In this document: in pieces, positions 30,902-39,469 of the stretch
How positions within the stretch are numbered: position 1 is the first letter of the stretch
Layout of the letters: each line of letters begins with the position of its first letter
Assembly: GCF_000379685.1 (NCBI RefSeq)
Contig: NZ_KB903253.1
Location: forward strand, 163,186 to 227,185
DNA from: Catelliglobosispora koreensis DSM 44566
GTDB taxonomy: Bacteria; Actinomycetota; Actinomycetes; Mycobacteriales; Micromonosporaceae
DNA: 64,000 nt
Reading direction: 5' to 3'
Notes under the pieces: model-generated
The model's database searches: none
Seen by the model: only the letters and a program-made list of their open reading frames with translations
Told to the model about the DNA's origin: nothing
Translations under genes and position numbers: made by a program

Positions 30902-32430
30902 GCCGCTTCTTCTCCAGAAGTATCAAGCGACCCCGCCATGACGAGGTCAAGCACGTCATCTTCGGTGAGCTGCCCGGCATCGGCCTGCCGGACCACACGG
31001 CCCTCACGCATGACGAGCACGCGGTCGGCCAGCCCGAGTACCTCAGGCACTTCACTGGACACCAGCAACACACCGACGCCTTGGGCGGTCAGTTGCCGGA
31101 TCACTTGGTAGAGCTCAGCTCGCGCCCCGATGTCGACGCCACGCGTTGGCTCGTCGAGGATCAGCAGCTTGGTGCCGCCGAGCAACCACCGTCCAACCAC
31201 GACCTTCTGCTGGTTGCCGCCCGAGAGGGTGCTCACGGAACGGCGGACGTCGCGTGGGCGCAGCTCCAGCTGATCGGCCACGGCCATCGACTCGCGCTGT
31301 TCACGGTCCGCGTCGGTGAAGCCGAAGCGGGCGATCCGCGAGAAGGTCGTGAGGGTCATGTTGCGGTAGACCGGTTCTCCCAGGAGCAGCGCCTGCGACT
31401 TACGCTCCTCGGGTGCCATGCCGAGCCCGGCCCGCACCGCGGTGGCGACGCTGCCCCGCAATGGCTTTCCACTCATGGTGATGCTGCCGCTGTCAGCCCG
31501 CCGGGCGCCGAAGATAGTCTCCAGCAACTCCGAGCGGCCTGAGCCGACGAGGCCCGCGATGCCGACGATCTCGCCACCGTGGACTTTCAGCGAGACGTCG
31601 TGAAACTCGTTGTCCCGGCTGAGGTTTTCGACTTCTAGCAACAACTCGCCGCGCTCGGTTTCCGGCCGCGGCGGGAAGACATATTCGATGTTGCGGCCGG
31701 TCATCCGGCTCACGAGGTCACGCGTTGGCGTCGTGCGCGCGGGAAGGTTGACCGCACTGGTCTGACCGTCACGCAAAACCGTGACGCGGTCGCCGATCTC
31801 ACGGATCTCTTCGAGCCGGTGCGAGATGTAGACGACAGCGATGCCCTGGGCGGTCAGATCACGGATGATCCGGAACAGGTTGGCGACCTCATCATGGGCG
31901 AGCACAGCGCTCGGCTCGTCCATGATGATGAGCTTGGCCTCGTGCGAAAGCGCACGGGCCATGCTCACCAACTGCTTGCCAGCGTTCGGAAGAGCGCGGA
32001 CAAGCCGCCGCGGCGGGACCTCGGCGTGGCCCAGCCGCCGCAGGATCGTGGTCGTGTTGCGGGCGGCTTGCCCTGGCAGCACGAAACCAAATTTGCGGGG
32101 TTCGTGACCGAGGAACACATTCTCGGCGACAGACATGTCGTCAACGAGATCGAGTTCCTGGTAGATCGTGGCGATGCCGGCTTTCATCGCGGCTTGAGGG
32201 TTGGCGAACGACACCGGCTCGCCAAGCCACTCCACGGTGCCGGCGTCGGCCTTGTGCACGCCTGCGAGCACTTTGATCAAAGTGGACTTGCCGGCTCCGT
32301 TCTGGCCGAGCAGGCAATGCACCTCTCCGGCACGGACTTCCAGCTCGACACCGTCGAGGGCCCGCACGCCGGGAAAGTCTTTGACCACATTGGACAGACG
32401 GAGAATCACATCAGGTTCGGTCGTTGTCAT
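30898..32430 (-). CDS. Sugar ABC transporter ATP-binding protein (RbsA-type, duplicated)
   Basis: The protein is 510 residues with two ABC cassettes. The first has a canonical Walker A, GQNGAGKST, and Walker B region LIIMDEPSAVL. The second has a degenerate Walker A, GLVGSGRSE, but a good signature LSGGNQQKV and LLILDEPTRGVDIGA. This asymmetry is normal for RbsA/MglA/XylG proteins. It powers uptake together with the permease at 29897. Its start overlaps the stop of the ROK regulator gene by four bases, so regulator and transporter are one transcript. Confidence 0.92.
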   Translation of the reverse strand: MTTTEPDVILRLSNVVKDFPGVRALDGVELEVRAGEVHCLLGQNGAGKSTLIKVLAGVHKADAGTVEWLGEPVSFANPQAAMKAGIATIYQELDLVDDMSVAENVFLGHEPRKFGFVLPGQAARNTTTILRRLGHAEVPPRRLVRALPNAGKQLVSMARALSHEAKLIIMDEPSAVLAHDEVANLFRIIRDLTAQGIAVVYISHRLEEIREIGDRVTVLRDGQTSAVNLPARTTPTRDLVSRMTGRNIEYVFPPRPETERGELLLEVENLSRDNEFHDVSLKVHGGEIVGIAGLVGSGRSELLETIFGARRADSGSITMSGKPLRGSVATAVRAGLGMAPEERKSQALLLGEPVYRNMTLTTFSRIARFGFTDADREQRESMAVADQLELRPRDVRRSVSTLSGGNQQKVVVGRWLLGGTKLLILDEPTRGVDIGARAELYQVIRQLTAQGVGVLLVSSEVPEVLGLADRVLVMREGRVVRQADAGQLTEDDVLDLVMAGSLDTSGEEAA

Positions 32431-33617
32431 GACGCCTGCTCAAAGAGGATTTCGCTGGCGAGGACGGCGGCACCGGCGACACCGGCCCTGCTTCCCAGCT
32501 CGGACAGCACGATGGGGAGATTGCCGGTCGCGAGTGGAAGCGAGCGGCGGTAGACGACGCTGCGGATCTCGGCTAGCAGGATGTGCCCCAGCTGAGCCAG
32601 CCCGCCACCGATCACAATCATGGACGGGTTGGTGAAGCTGACCAGACCGGCCAGCACCCCGCCCACCCGGCGGCCACCGTCACGGATCATCTGGATGCAC
32701 GCGAGGTCGCCTTCCATGGCGCCAAGCGCGACATCCTGCGCCGTAACAGTCCCGTTAGAGGAAAGCCGTTCTTCCAGCGAAGCTGACTTGCCCATCTTGG
32801 CGGCCTCAAGTGCTTGCGCTCCAAGGACCGCGCCACTGAACAAGGCTTCGAGGCAGCCGATGTTGCCACACGAGCACACCGGCCCGTTGGGATCGACCTG
32901 GATGTGCCCGATGTCGCCAGCACAACCGTCGGTGCCGCGGTAGACCTCGCCCGCGAGGTGGATGCCGCAGCCGATGCCGGTGCCAATCTTGACGAACAGG
33001 AAGTTGTCGACCGAGTGCGCGACTCCACCGTGGCGCTCCCCGATCGCCATGATGTTCACGTCGTTGTCCACCACGGACGGGCAGCCGTGCTCACGGGACA
33101 GGAACTCGCGCACGGGGAACCGGTCCCACCCGGGCATTATCGGCGGCGAAACCGGAACACCGTCGCGGAAACTGACCGGGCCGGGCACGCCGATGCCAAC
33201 CGCGTCGAGGCGGTCGTAGGCGCCTTCCACCTTGGCTTTGCCAAGCAGTTCGTTGACCCGGTGCAGGATCGCTTTGGGGCCGATTCTGATATCGGCTGGT
33301 TCGCTATAGGCGGCAATGGTTTCCAGCCGCGCGTCGACCACTTCGACGTCGATGGAGGTGGCGCCGAGGTCGACACCCGCGAACCGCAGCCGCGGGTTAA
33401 GCTCCACGAGCGTGGACCGCCTTCCCCCGCGTGACTCAGCAGGCCCGGCTTCGGCGATGATCTGCGCCGCCACGAGACGGTCCAGCTCGGCGAGCAGCCT
33501 GGTCCGGGGAATTTCGAGCCGGTCACCCAACTCTGCCCGCGACAGTGGCCCCTCATCCCGCAACATCCGCAGCAGGCGGACTTGCAGAGGTTCGGCCAAT
33601 TCTCTCGCCAGGCTCAT
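32427..33617 (-). CDS. ROK family transcriptional regulator of the sugar operon
   Basis: The protein is 396 residues from the ATG at 33617, preceded by gggag at eight bases; earlier in-frame starts (33632, 33710) lack this. The N-terminus is a winged helix (LLRMLRDEGPLSRAELGDRL, PRTRLLAELDRL). The ROK domain follows: FAGVDLGATSIDVEVV, GIGVPGPVSF, and the zinc site HIQVDPNGPVCSCGNIGCLEAL (His plus Cys residues). ROK repressors sense a sugar or sugar phosphate. As first gene of the operon 33617-21212 it probably represses its own promoter in the AT-rich 33618-33737 stretch and is released by the imported sugar. Confidence 0.9.
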   Translation of the reverse strand: MSLARELAEPLQVRLLRMLRDEGPLSRAELGDRLEIPRTRLLAELDRLVAAQIIAEAGPAESRGGRRSTLVELNPRLRFAGVDLGATSIDVEVVDARLETIAAYSEPADIRIGPKAILHRVNELLGKAKVEGAYDRLDAVGIGVPGPVSFRDGVPVSPPIMPGWDRFPVREFLSREHGCPSVVDNDVNIMAIGERHGGVAHSVDNFLFVKIGTGIGCGIHLAGEVYRGTDGCAGDIGHIQVDPNGPVCSCGNIGCLEALFSGAVLGAQALEAAKMGKSASLEERLSSNGTVTAQDVALGAMEGDLACIQMIRDGGRRVGGVLAGLVSFTNPSMIVIGGGLAQLGHILLAEIRSVVYRRSLPLATGNLPIVLSELGSRAGVAGAAVLASEILFEQAS

Positions 33618-33737
33618 TAACGATGCTCCCATGTGGACACAGGGTATAGCCGGATGTTGTGTCAGAGAGGTTACGAGCTTTGCTTCGCCATGTCTATATC
33701 TTTTGTTCAAATGGAAAGAAGTTCTGTTGATCCATAA

Positions 33738-34778
33738 TTAACTTCGCCGGGAAACGGCAAAGTTGGCCAGCTCACGCAGGTTCTCCCGGGCTGTCTCGCC
33801 TATGTATAGCGAGTTCAGGACCTTGAGCGCCTGGCGATGGCTGCGCTCAATCCGGGCTTCCGTTTCTTCTAGCGCACCAGTGCCGATCATGACGTCACGC
33901 ACCGCCGCGGCACCTTGCTCATCGAGATCGGGCTGCCCGACGATCTCTCTTAGAAGCTTCGCGTGGCGGCGATTCGACCTTCGCCACGCCAGGGCGAGCA
34001 GCACGGTGGGCTTGGCTTGCCGCAGATCGTCCAAAACAGACTTTCCCGTGCGCGCGGGATCACCGAAGACACCAAGGATGTCATCACGCAATTGGAATGC
34101 TTCACCTAGAAGGTCACCGAAGTCTTCCAGAGACGACAGAAGTGCTTCGTCAGCTTCGGCGAGCGCGGCCCCGATCTGCAGGGGCCGCGCGATTGAGTAA
34201 CGCGCTGTCTTCAGCCTGGCGACTTGCAAGGCCCGCTCGACCGCTCCAGGGCCACTGCCACGCGCCTGGGCGGTGATGTCCAGGAACTCCCCCGCGATGG
34301 CTTCAGCACGCGTCACGGTGAACAGAGCCTTGGCAGCGGGCGGGCCATGACATTGGTCAAACAGCGCCACGGCCCACGTCGCACAAAGGTTTCCAGCCAG
34401 CAAAGCGGCGTTGCGGCCGAAAGCCTGCGAATCGCCTTGCCAGCCTTGGTCTTCATGCCAGCCGGCGAACTCCTCATGCAGTGAGGGCTTGCCCCGCCGC
34501 ATGGTGCTCGCGTCAATGATGTCGTCATGGATCAGCGCGAAACAGTGAAACAGCTCCAGCGCCGCCCCGGCGAAGATGGCCGGGTTGTCGTCGGCCCCCG
34601 CCTCAGCCACGCCATGCCAGCCCCAGTAGCAAAAGGCTGGGCGCATCCGTTTGCCACCGGTGCTGACGAAGCGCCGCACCGCGTCCAGCAAAGGGGACGG
34701 TTCCTGCTGGCGCAAGAACGTGCTCAGCACCTCGTCTACCCGGAAGGCGAGCGCGGCCGGCGCGGGGGCGATGGTCAT
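33738..34778 (-). CDS. Polyprenyl synthetase (trans-isoprenyl diphosphate synthase) of the Ebo operon
   Basis: The protein is 346 residues with the class I all-helical prenyltransferase signature: GGKRMRPAFCYWG near the N-terminus, first Asp-rich motif FALIHDDIIDAS, and second motif AFQLRDDILGVFGD. It condenses IPP with an allylic diphosphate to make GPP, FPP or GGPP; the chain length cannot be told safely. It is the last gene of the Ebo operon and overlaps the EboF-like gene by four bases. It plausibly supplies the prenyl diphosphate used by the UbiA-like EboC of the same operon, making the prenylation branch self-contained. Confidence 0.9.
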   Translation of the reverse strand: MTIAPAPAALAFRVDEVLSTFLRQQEPSPLLDAVRRFVSTGGKRMRPAFCYWGWHGVAEAGADDNPAIFAGAALELFHCFALIHDDIIDASTMRRGKPSLHEEFAGWHEDQGWQGDSQAFGRNAALLAGNLCATWAVALFDQCHGPPAAKALFTVTRAEAIAGEFLDITAQARGSGPGAVERALQVARLKTARYSIARPLQIGAALAEADEALLSSLEDFGDLLGEAFQLRDDILGVFGDPARTGKSVLDDLRQAKPTVLLALAWRRSNRRHAKLLREIVGQPDLDEQGAAAVRDVMIGTGALEETEARIERSHRQALKVLNSLYIGETARENLRELANFAVSRRS

Positions 34779-36148
34779 GGCGTCAGCCCAGCCAGCCGCA
34801 GCAGCACTTTCTTGACCTCCGTCGCGGCTATCGCCGCCGGGGCCGCTTCCGCTTGAGAGCTAAGGAAAACCGGCGCATCGGCCGCGCTCTGTGGCAGCAT
34901 GCCGTGCGACCCACGGATCGCGCTGGCTCCGGCTTCCAAACCGACGACATTCATCCGGTACCGCATGCCGAGTTTTTTCTTGAGAAGAGCCTTGGCCGCA
35001 CGGCCCTTGGCGGCCCCGGGACCGGCCGGGTCGAAAAGCAACTCCGCCGGGTCATAGCCGGGCTTGCGGTGGATCTCGACATGCGTCGCGAAGTCGGGTG
35101 CCATCGCCGGGTCCAGCCAGTAGTAATAGGTGAACCAAGCGGGCGGTTCGGCCACGAGCACGAGTTCGCCGGAGCGCGGATGGTCCAGGCCGTGTTCAGC
35201 TTTCCCTTGCGCGTCAAGCACTTTGGCCACGCCCTTGAGATCGGCGCACAGCTTGGCCACGGTCGCGAGGTCGGCCTCGTCGCGCACATATACATGGGCG
35301 ATCTGGTGGTCGGCGACGGCGAAAGCGCGGGAAGTCCACGGGTCGAGGTATTCCATGCCGTCCTGCGTGTGCACGTTGAGCAGGCCGTGTTCACGCAACA
35401 GCTTGTTGATGTGCACCGGCTGATCCGCTGGCGTGATCGCGTATTCAGACAGCGCCACGACGGTCGCGCCGCGTTCCTGGCAGTCGCCGAGCATTGGCGC
35501 GATGGCCTCATCGAGCTCCACCGCCGCCTTGATCGCCTCTGGCCCGTGCGGCCCGAACCGCTGCAAGTCATAGTCCAGGTGCGGAAGATAGACCAGCGTC
35601 AGGTCCGGCTGTCTCGTGCGCATGAGGTGCTGCGCCGTCTCGGCGATCCACTTCGACGAGGCGATCCCCGCCCCCGGTCCCCAGTAGCTGAACAACGGGA
35701 ACACGGGCAGCTCATCGTGCAGGTCAGCGGGGAACGTGTAGCAGTCAGGCTCTTTACGCCCGTCGGCCCGGTAGATCGGCCGCGGGGTGACCGTCCAGTT
35801 CACGTCGGCACCCATCGCATACCACCAGCAGACATTGGCGACCGTGTAATCAGGATAGACCTGCCTCGCCGCCTGCCAGAGTTTCTCGCCGCCCATTAGC
35901 GCATGGTGCTGGCGCCACAACAGCACCTCGCCGAGATCGCGGAAGTACCAGCCGTTGCCGACAATGCCGTGCTCACGGGGCATTTCACCGGTCAGGAGGG
36001 TGGCCTGCATGCTGCACGTCACGGCAGGCAGGATCGGCTCCAGCCGCGACGAATGCTGGCACGTTCGCCGCAGGTTTGGCATGTGCTCAAGCAGGCTGGG
36101 GTTCAGACCCACCACGTTCAGCACGACCAGAGGGGTTGGCCGGTCCAT
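34775..36148 (-). CDS. eboF: EboF-like alkaline phosphatase-superfamily enzyme
   Basis: The protein is 457 residues, nucleotide pyrophosphatase/phosphodiesterase type. The nucleophile Thr44 lies in LPAVTCSMQATLLTG, followed by REHGIVGNGWYF, the family signature. Later metal-site segments are YLPHLDYDLQRFGPHGP and VALSEYAI, then AVADHQIAHVYV. The first metal-ligand strand reads VVLNVVGLNP. As I remember the family, the residue at position 11 is usually Asp, so Asn11 here may alter metal binding. In cyanobacteria the Ebo proteins help move a precursor to the periplasm. This protein overlaps the prenyl synthase gene and abuts the EboE gene. Confidence 0.87.
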   Translation of the reverse strand: MDRPTPLVVLNVVGLNPSLLEHMPNLRRTCQHSSRLEPILPAVTCSMQATLLTGEMPREHGIVGNGWYFRDLGEVLLWRQHHALMGGEKLWQAARQVYPDYTVANVCWWYAMGADVNWTVTPRPIYRADGRKEPDCYTFPADLHDELPVFPLFSYWGPGAGIASSKWIAETAQHLMRTRQPDLTLVYLPHLDYDLQRFGPHGPEAIKAAVELDEAIAPMLGDCQERGATVVALSEYAITPADQPVHINKLLREHGLLNVHTQDGMEYLDPWTSRAFAVADHQIAHVYVRDEADLATVAKLCADLKGVAKVLDAQGKAEHGLDHPRSGELVLVAEPPAWFTYYYWLDPAMAPDFATHVEIHRKPGYDPAELLFDPAGPGAAKGRAAKALLKKKLGMRYRMNVVGLEAGASAIRGSHGMLPQSAADAPVFLSSQAEAAPAAIAATEVKKVLLRLAGLTP

Positions 36149-37288
36149 TCAGGACACCCTTTCCTTGAGGAACCTCAGCTCAGCGGCGATCCCGCGGGCC
36201 AGATCCCGATCCGTCACCGGGCGGCTCGCCGCAGGCAGCACACCCCATGTGTAGGTCTCCACTTCGAGGTGGTCGACACCGGCCGCCACGAGGGCGTCGA
36301 TGCCCTCAGTGAGCACGTCCACGCTGGTGCTCAGCGGTTCGAGCGCGGCGGCGTGAATAGGGGCGTGGAAGTGCACGCGCCACGGGCCGTCTGCTTGTGC
36401 TTCAAGCGCTTGCGGCAAATCGTCAAACGCGTCGCCGCCCTGTGCCCGCGTCTGATGCAGGAACCGCGGCTCGACATAGGACTCCAGCACGGCCCGCGCT
36501 CTATCCGGATCGGCGACCTCTAGCGCCGCCGAGATCTGTGCCTTGACGACGGGGATTCCCGCTTCCTCCAGCGCTTTGAGCGCGACTTTCGGCTCTTCCC
36601 ACGCACACGCCAGGTGCGCCAGATCCACACACACGCCGAGATGTCCGGTGTCGATGCCCTCCCACCCGTGAAGGTCAATGCCGGCGCCTTCGCGCCAGGC
36701 GGCTGCCGGCCGAAGGTGAGTAATGGCATCGGCTGTCGTTTCGATCAGGCATCCTGGCTCAGGCTCAAAGGCGACGCGGATCAGGCGCGGCAGTTGGCGC
36801 AGCCCTGCCGCCAGCGCGTTGAGATTGGCGTGGGCTGCGTTCGCGCGCTCGGCATCCCACGGCGTGCGCCACGCCAACGGGAGGGTGGAGATCGAGCCAC
36901 GGACCGCGTCATCGGGCAGCAGATCGGCGAGAACCGTTGCCAGATCGAGGGTGTAGCGCAGCCGCTGCTCATCCGTCCAATCCGGATAGTAGACGCCGTA
37001 CTTCACGACCGGGGCCTGGAACGCCTCGTATGGGAAGCCGTTGAACGTCACCGTTTCCAGGCCGCGGCTCGTTAGTTCGTGCTTGAACTTCGCACGCAGG
37101 CCGGCGTCGGCCGCGAGCGCCGCCGCCACGGGGGCGGCCAGCCACAGCCCGAGGCCCAGCACGTCCACGCCAAGTTCTTTGCGCACCGGTACGGCGAAGC
37201 GGTCCAGTTGTGCCACGATGCCGGCGAGGTCCTCGGCCGGGTGCACGTTAGTGCAGTAAGCCAAGTGAAGGTGGCCGGCTCGCATCAC
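36149..37288 (-). CDS. eboE: EboE-like metabolite traffic protein (TIM barrel)
   Basis: The protein is 379 residues. It starts RAGHLHLAYCTNVHPAEDLA, the recognisable EboE N-terminus, and contains TFNGFPYEAFQAP, YYPDWTDEQRLRYTLDLA, FEPEPGCLIETT and GVCVDLAHLACAWE. The fold is the xylose-isomerase-like TIM barrel; the enzymatic reaction is unknown. The GTG start overlaps the EboB stop (GTGA), with an ATG immediately after as an alternative. In Nostoc the ebo genes are needed to export the scytonemin monomer, which is the source of the 'metabolite traffic' name. Here the cargo is unknown. Confidence 0.9.
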   Translation of the reverse strand: MMRAGHLHLAYCTNVHPAEDLAGIVAQLDRFAVPVRKELGVDVLGLGLWLAAPVAAALAADAGLRAKFKHELTSRGLETVTFNGFPYEAFQAPVVKYGVYYPDWTDEQRLRYTLDLATVLADLLPDDAVRGSISTLPLAWRTPWDAERANAAHANLNALAAGLRQLPRLIRVAFEPEPGCLIETTADAITHLRPAAAWREGAGIDLHGWEGIDTGHLGVCVDLAHLACAWEEPKVALKALEEAGIPVVKAQISAALEVADPDRARAVLESYVEPRFLHQTRAQGGDAFDDLPQALEAQADGPWRVHFHAPIHAAALEPLSTSVDVLTEGIDALVAAGVDHLEVETYTWGVLPAASRPVTDRDLARGIAAELRFLKERVS

Positions 37289-38133
37289 GAACCGCCGCGC
37301 AGAATCGTGTTGCCCTCAAACGCCCCGCCCGCTTCGGCTTCACCGAGGTCCAGCCGCCCCGACTGCCCGTAGAACTCGGCCGGATTGCGCCACAGGACTT
37401 TGTCGATCTCGTCAGCGGTGAAACCCGCTGCTGCCATGGCCTCGGCGGTGCGCACGGTCAGCAGCGGGTCCGACTTTCCCCAGTCCGCGGCGGAGTTCAC
37501 GAGCATGCGGTCCAGGCCGTATTCACGCAGGATCACCACCATGCGATCCGGCGACATCTTGGTATCCGGGTAGATCGAGAAGCCCATCCAGCAGCCGGTC
37601 TCGAGGACCGATGCCACGGTGACCTCGTTGAGGTGGTCCAGCACGACCCGGCCCGGTTCTATGCCGGACTCTTTGACCACGTCCAGGCTCCGCTGAGTAC
37701 CAGCTGATTTGTCCCTATGGGGAGTGTGAACCAGAGCGGGCAGGTCGTGTGCTAGTGCCAATTGCAGCTGCTGAGCGAAGACTTCGTCTTCCTCCGGGGT
37801 CATCGAGTCGTAGCCGATCTCGCCGACGGCCACCACGCGGTCTTTGACCAGATAGCGCGGCAGCACCTGAAGCACCTCACGGCACCGGGGATCGTTGGCT
37901 TCCTTGGGATTCAGCGCGATCGTGCAGTGGTGCGTGATGCCATATTGCGCGGCACGATAGGGCTCCCAGCCCATGATGGCGTCGAAGTAGTCGGTGAAGG
38001 AGCCGACGCTGGTGCGGGGCTGGCCGAGCCAGAACGCCGGCTCCACCACGGCTGTCACCCCGTTGGCCGCCATGCGCTCGTAGTCGTCGGTCGTGCGCGA
38101 CGTCATGTGGATGTGCGGGTCGAAGATGCGCAT
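37285..38133 (-). CDS. eboB: EboB-like TatD-family metal-dependent hydrolase
   Basis: The protein is 282 residues in an amidohydrolase fold: MRIFDPHIHM (HxH metal site), VAVGEIGYDS (Glu ligand), ALVHTPHRDK (His), VVLDHLNEVT (His) and LVNSAADWGKSD (Asp). All expected metal ligands appear intact. TatD homologues are nucleases or phosphodiesterase-type hydrolases, but EboB forms its own branch and its substrate is unknown. It shares one base with the stop of eboA and overlaps the eboE start, so it is part of a tightly packed operon. Confidence 0.9.
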   Translation of the reverse strand: MRIFDPHIHMTSRTTDDYERMAANGVTAVVEPAFWLGQPRTSVGSFTDYFDAIMGWEPYRAAQYGITHHCTIALNPKEANDPRCREVLQVLPRYLVKDRVVAVGEIGYDSMTPEEDEVFAQQLQLALAHDLPALVHTPHRDKSAGTQRSLDVVKESGIEPGRVVLDHLNEVTVASVLETGCWMGFSIYPDTKMSPDRMVVILREYGLDRMLVNSAADWGKSDPLLTVRTAEAMAAAGFTADEIDKVLWRNPAEFYGQSGRLDLGEAEAGGAFEGNTILRGGS

Positions 38134-38651
38134 CAGGCCAGCCTCTCTAGCAGGGCAACGGCATCGGCGGGCATAACGCGGCCCGCCGCTTCGCGTTCGT
38201 CACGCAGGCCGCCGAGCATGCGCGCCAGTTCGGCGTCGGCACGCTCGTCAAGCCCGTGCAGAGACGACAACGGCAGTCCCATGAAGACACTCTTGAGCAC
38301 GCCTTGGCGCCACTCAGCGTCGGCCAGATGGCGGGAGTACGGGCCGAGTGCCGCCGCGATCAGCCGGGAGTCGTTGGAGCGTAAGGCATCGCGGAGCAGC
38401 TCCACACAGCCGTCGCCCACGTCCAAAGACGGCAACGTCTTGAGCACGGCCCGTTTCTCGTCGTTGTCGCCATGGTGGTAGAGGCCGGCGACCTCTTTGG
38501 CCAGGCTCTCGCCTGATAACGCCAGGAGGAGGGCCGCCCTGGCCTCGTCGGCGTTGTCGCGCCCAGCCCGGCGTCCCGCGGCGGGAAACAGCGCCCGGAT
38601 CGCGGTGGCCTCCTTTGCCACGGCCGTTACAGCGTCTTCAAGCCACGTCAT
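38133..38651 (-). CDS. eboA: EboA domain protein
   Basis: The protein is 172 residues, wholly helical by composition, with no catalytic motif. It resembles EboA by its place in the operon and by segments such as SLAKEVAGLYHHGDNDEKRAVLKTL (shown in part: LYHHGDNDEKRAVL), DGCVELLRDALRSND and NLxF-like VFMGLPLSSLHGLDERAD. HEAT-like or alpha-solenoid packing is likely, suggesting a scaffold or cargo binder. It overlaps the isomerase gene upstream by four bases. The reaction, if any, is unknown. Confidence 0.85.
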   Translation of the reverse strand: MTWLEDAVTAVAKEATAIRALFPAAGRRAGRDNADEARAALLLALSGESLAKEVAGLYHHGDNDEKRAVLKTLPSLDVGDGCVELLRDALRSNDSRLIAAALGPYSRHLADAEWRQGVLKSVFMGLPLSSLHGLDERADAELARMLGGLRDEREAAGRVMPADAVALLERLA

Positions 38652-39469
38652 GAGTGCTCCCGAAGATAGGTCAGCGACCGTGCGGCGACGGCCGGGGCGG
38701 CGTGCGAATGGCGCGGTAGCTCCACCGCGACCAGGCCGTCATATTCCACTTCGGACAAAGCGGTGAGCACGGACCGAAACTCGATCTCGCCCTCCCCAAA
38801 CTCCAAGTGCTCGTGCACGCCCCGTTTCATGTCGTCTATCTGCACGTTCACGAGATAAGGCCCGGCAAGGCGAACGCAGTCGTCAACCGGCAGCGGCTCG
38901 ACCGCCCGGCAGTGCCCGATGTCGAGCGTGAGCCCAAAGCGTGGCGGCTGGCCGAGATCGTGCCGGAGGCGATGCCAGTCAGACAGCGACTCGACGAGCA
39001 TGCCCGGCTCGGGTTCGAAGCCCAGCATGACGTCGCGGCTGTCGGCTGCTTCAGCGACTTCGGCGCACCCGCGAACCAAGCGCTCCCAAGCGACTTCGGT
39101 GTCGGCGCGGCACACGCCCGCCCAGAACGAAACCGCTTCGGCGCCAAGGTCGTGCGCGATGTCGATGGCGAGCTTGAGGAAGCCAATGCGTTTGCTGGCG
39201 TCGTCGTCGAGCAGAGTTGGCGCGTGCTTGTTCCACGGGTCGAGCAGATAGCGGGCGCCTGTTTCGATGACGACAGCGAGGTCATACCGTTCGAGCAGGC
39301 GGCCGACCGCTTCGACCCGCCAGCCGAGCCCGGGGGCATAGGGGTCAAGGTGGTTGTGGTCCAGTGTCAGGGCCACGCCCTCGTAGCCGAGGTCGGAGAT
39401 GACCGCGAAAGCGTCCTCAAGGCGATGGTTGGCGAAACCGTTGGTGCCGTAGCCGAAGCGCAGCGTCAT
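38648..39469 (-). CDS. Sugar phosphate isomerase/epimerase of the Ebo operon
   Basis: The protein is 273 residues from the ATG at 39469 (ATGA overlap with the EboC stop); the much longer open frame upstream is antisense/alternate-frame readthrough and is not used. It is an AP-endonuclease-2/xylose-isomerase-like barrel: FGYGTNGFANHRLEDAFAVI, GVALTLDHNHLDP, VVIETGARYLLDP, GFEPEPGMLVES, GLTLDIGHCRAVE and VNVQIDDMKRG give the metal-binding Glu/Asp/His set. It is a second TIM-barrel enzyme beside EboE. It probably acts on the cyclitol or sugar handled by the MIPS-like enzyme encoded two genes upstream. Confidence 0.87.
   Translation of the reverse strand: MTLRFGYGTNGFANHRLEDAFAVISDLGYEGVALTLDHNHLDPYAPGLGWRVEAVGRLLERYDLAVVIETGARYLLDPWNKHAPTLLDDDASKRIGFLKLAIDIAHDLGAEAVSFWAGVCRADTEVAWERLVRGCAEVAEAADSRDVMLGFEPEPGMLVESLSDWHRLRHDLGQPPRFGLTLDIGHCRAVEPLPVDDCVRLAGPYLVNVQIDDMKRGVHEHLEFGEGEIEFRSVLTALSEVEYDGLVAVELPRHSHAAPAVAARSLTYLREHS

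Noticed and set aside
31340..31640. Missing Walker A in the second half of the RbsA-type ATPase
   Set aside because: The degenerate second cassette is normal for this transporter family and not a sign of decay.
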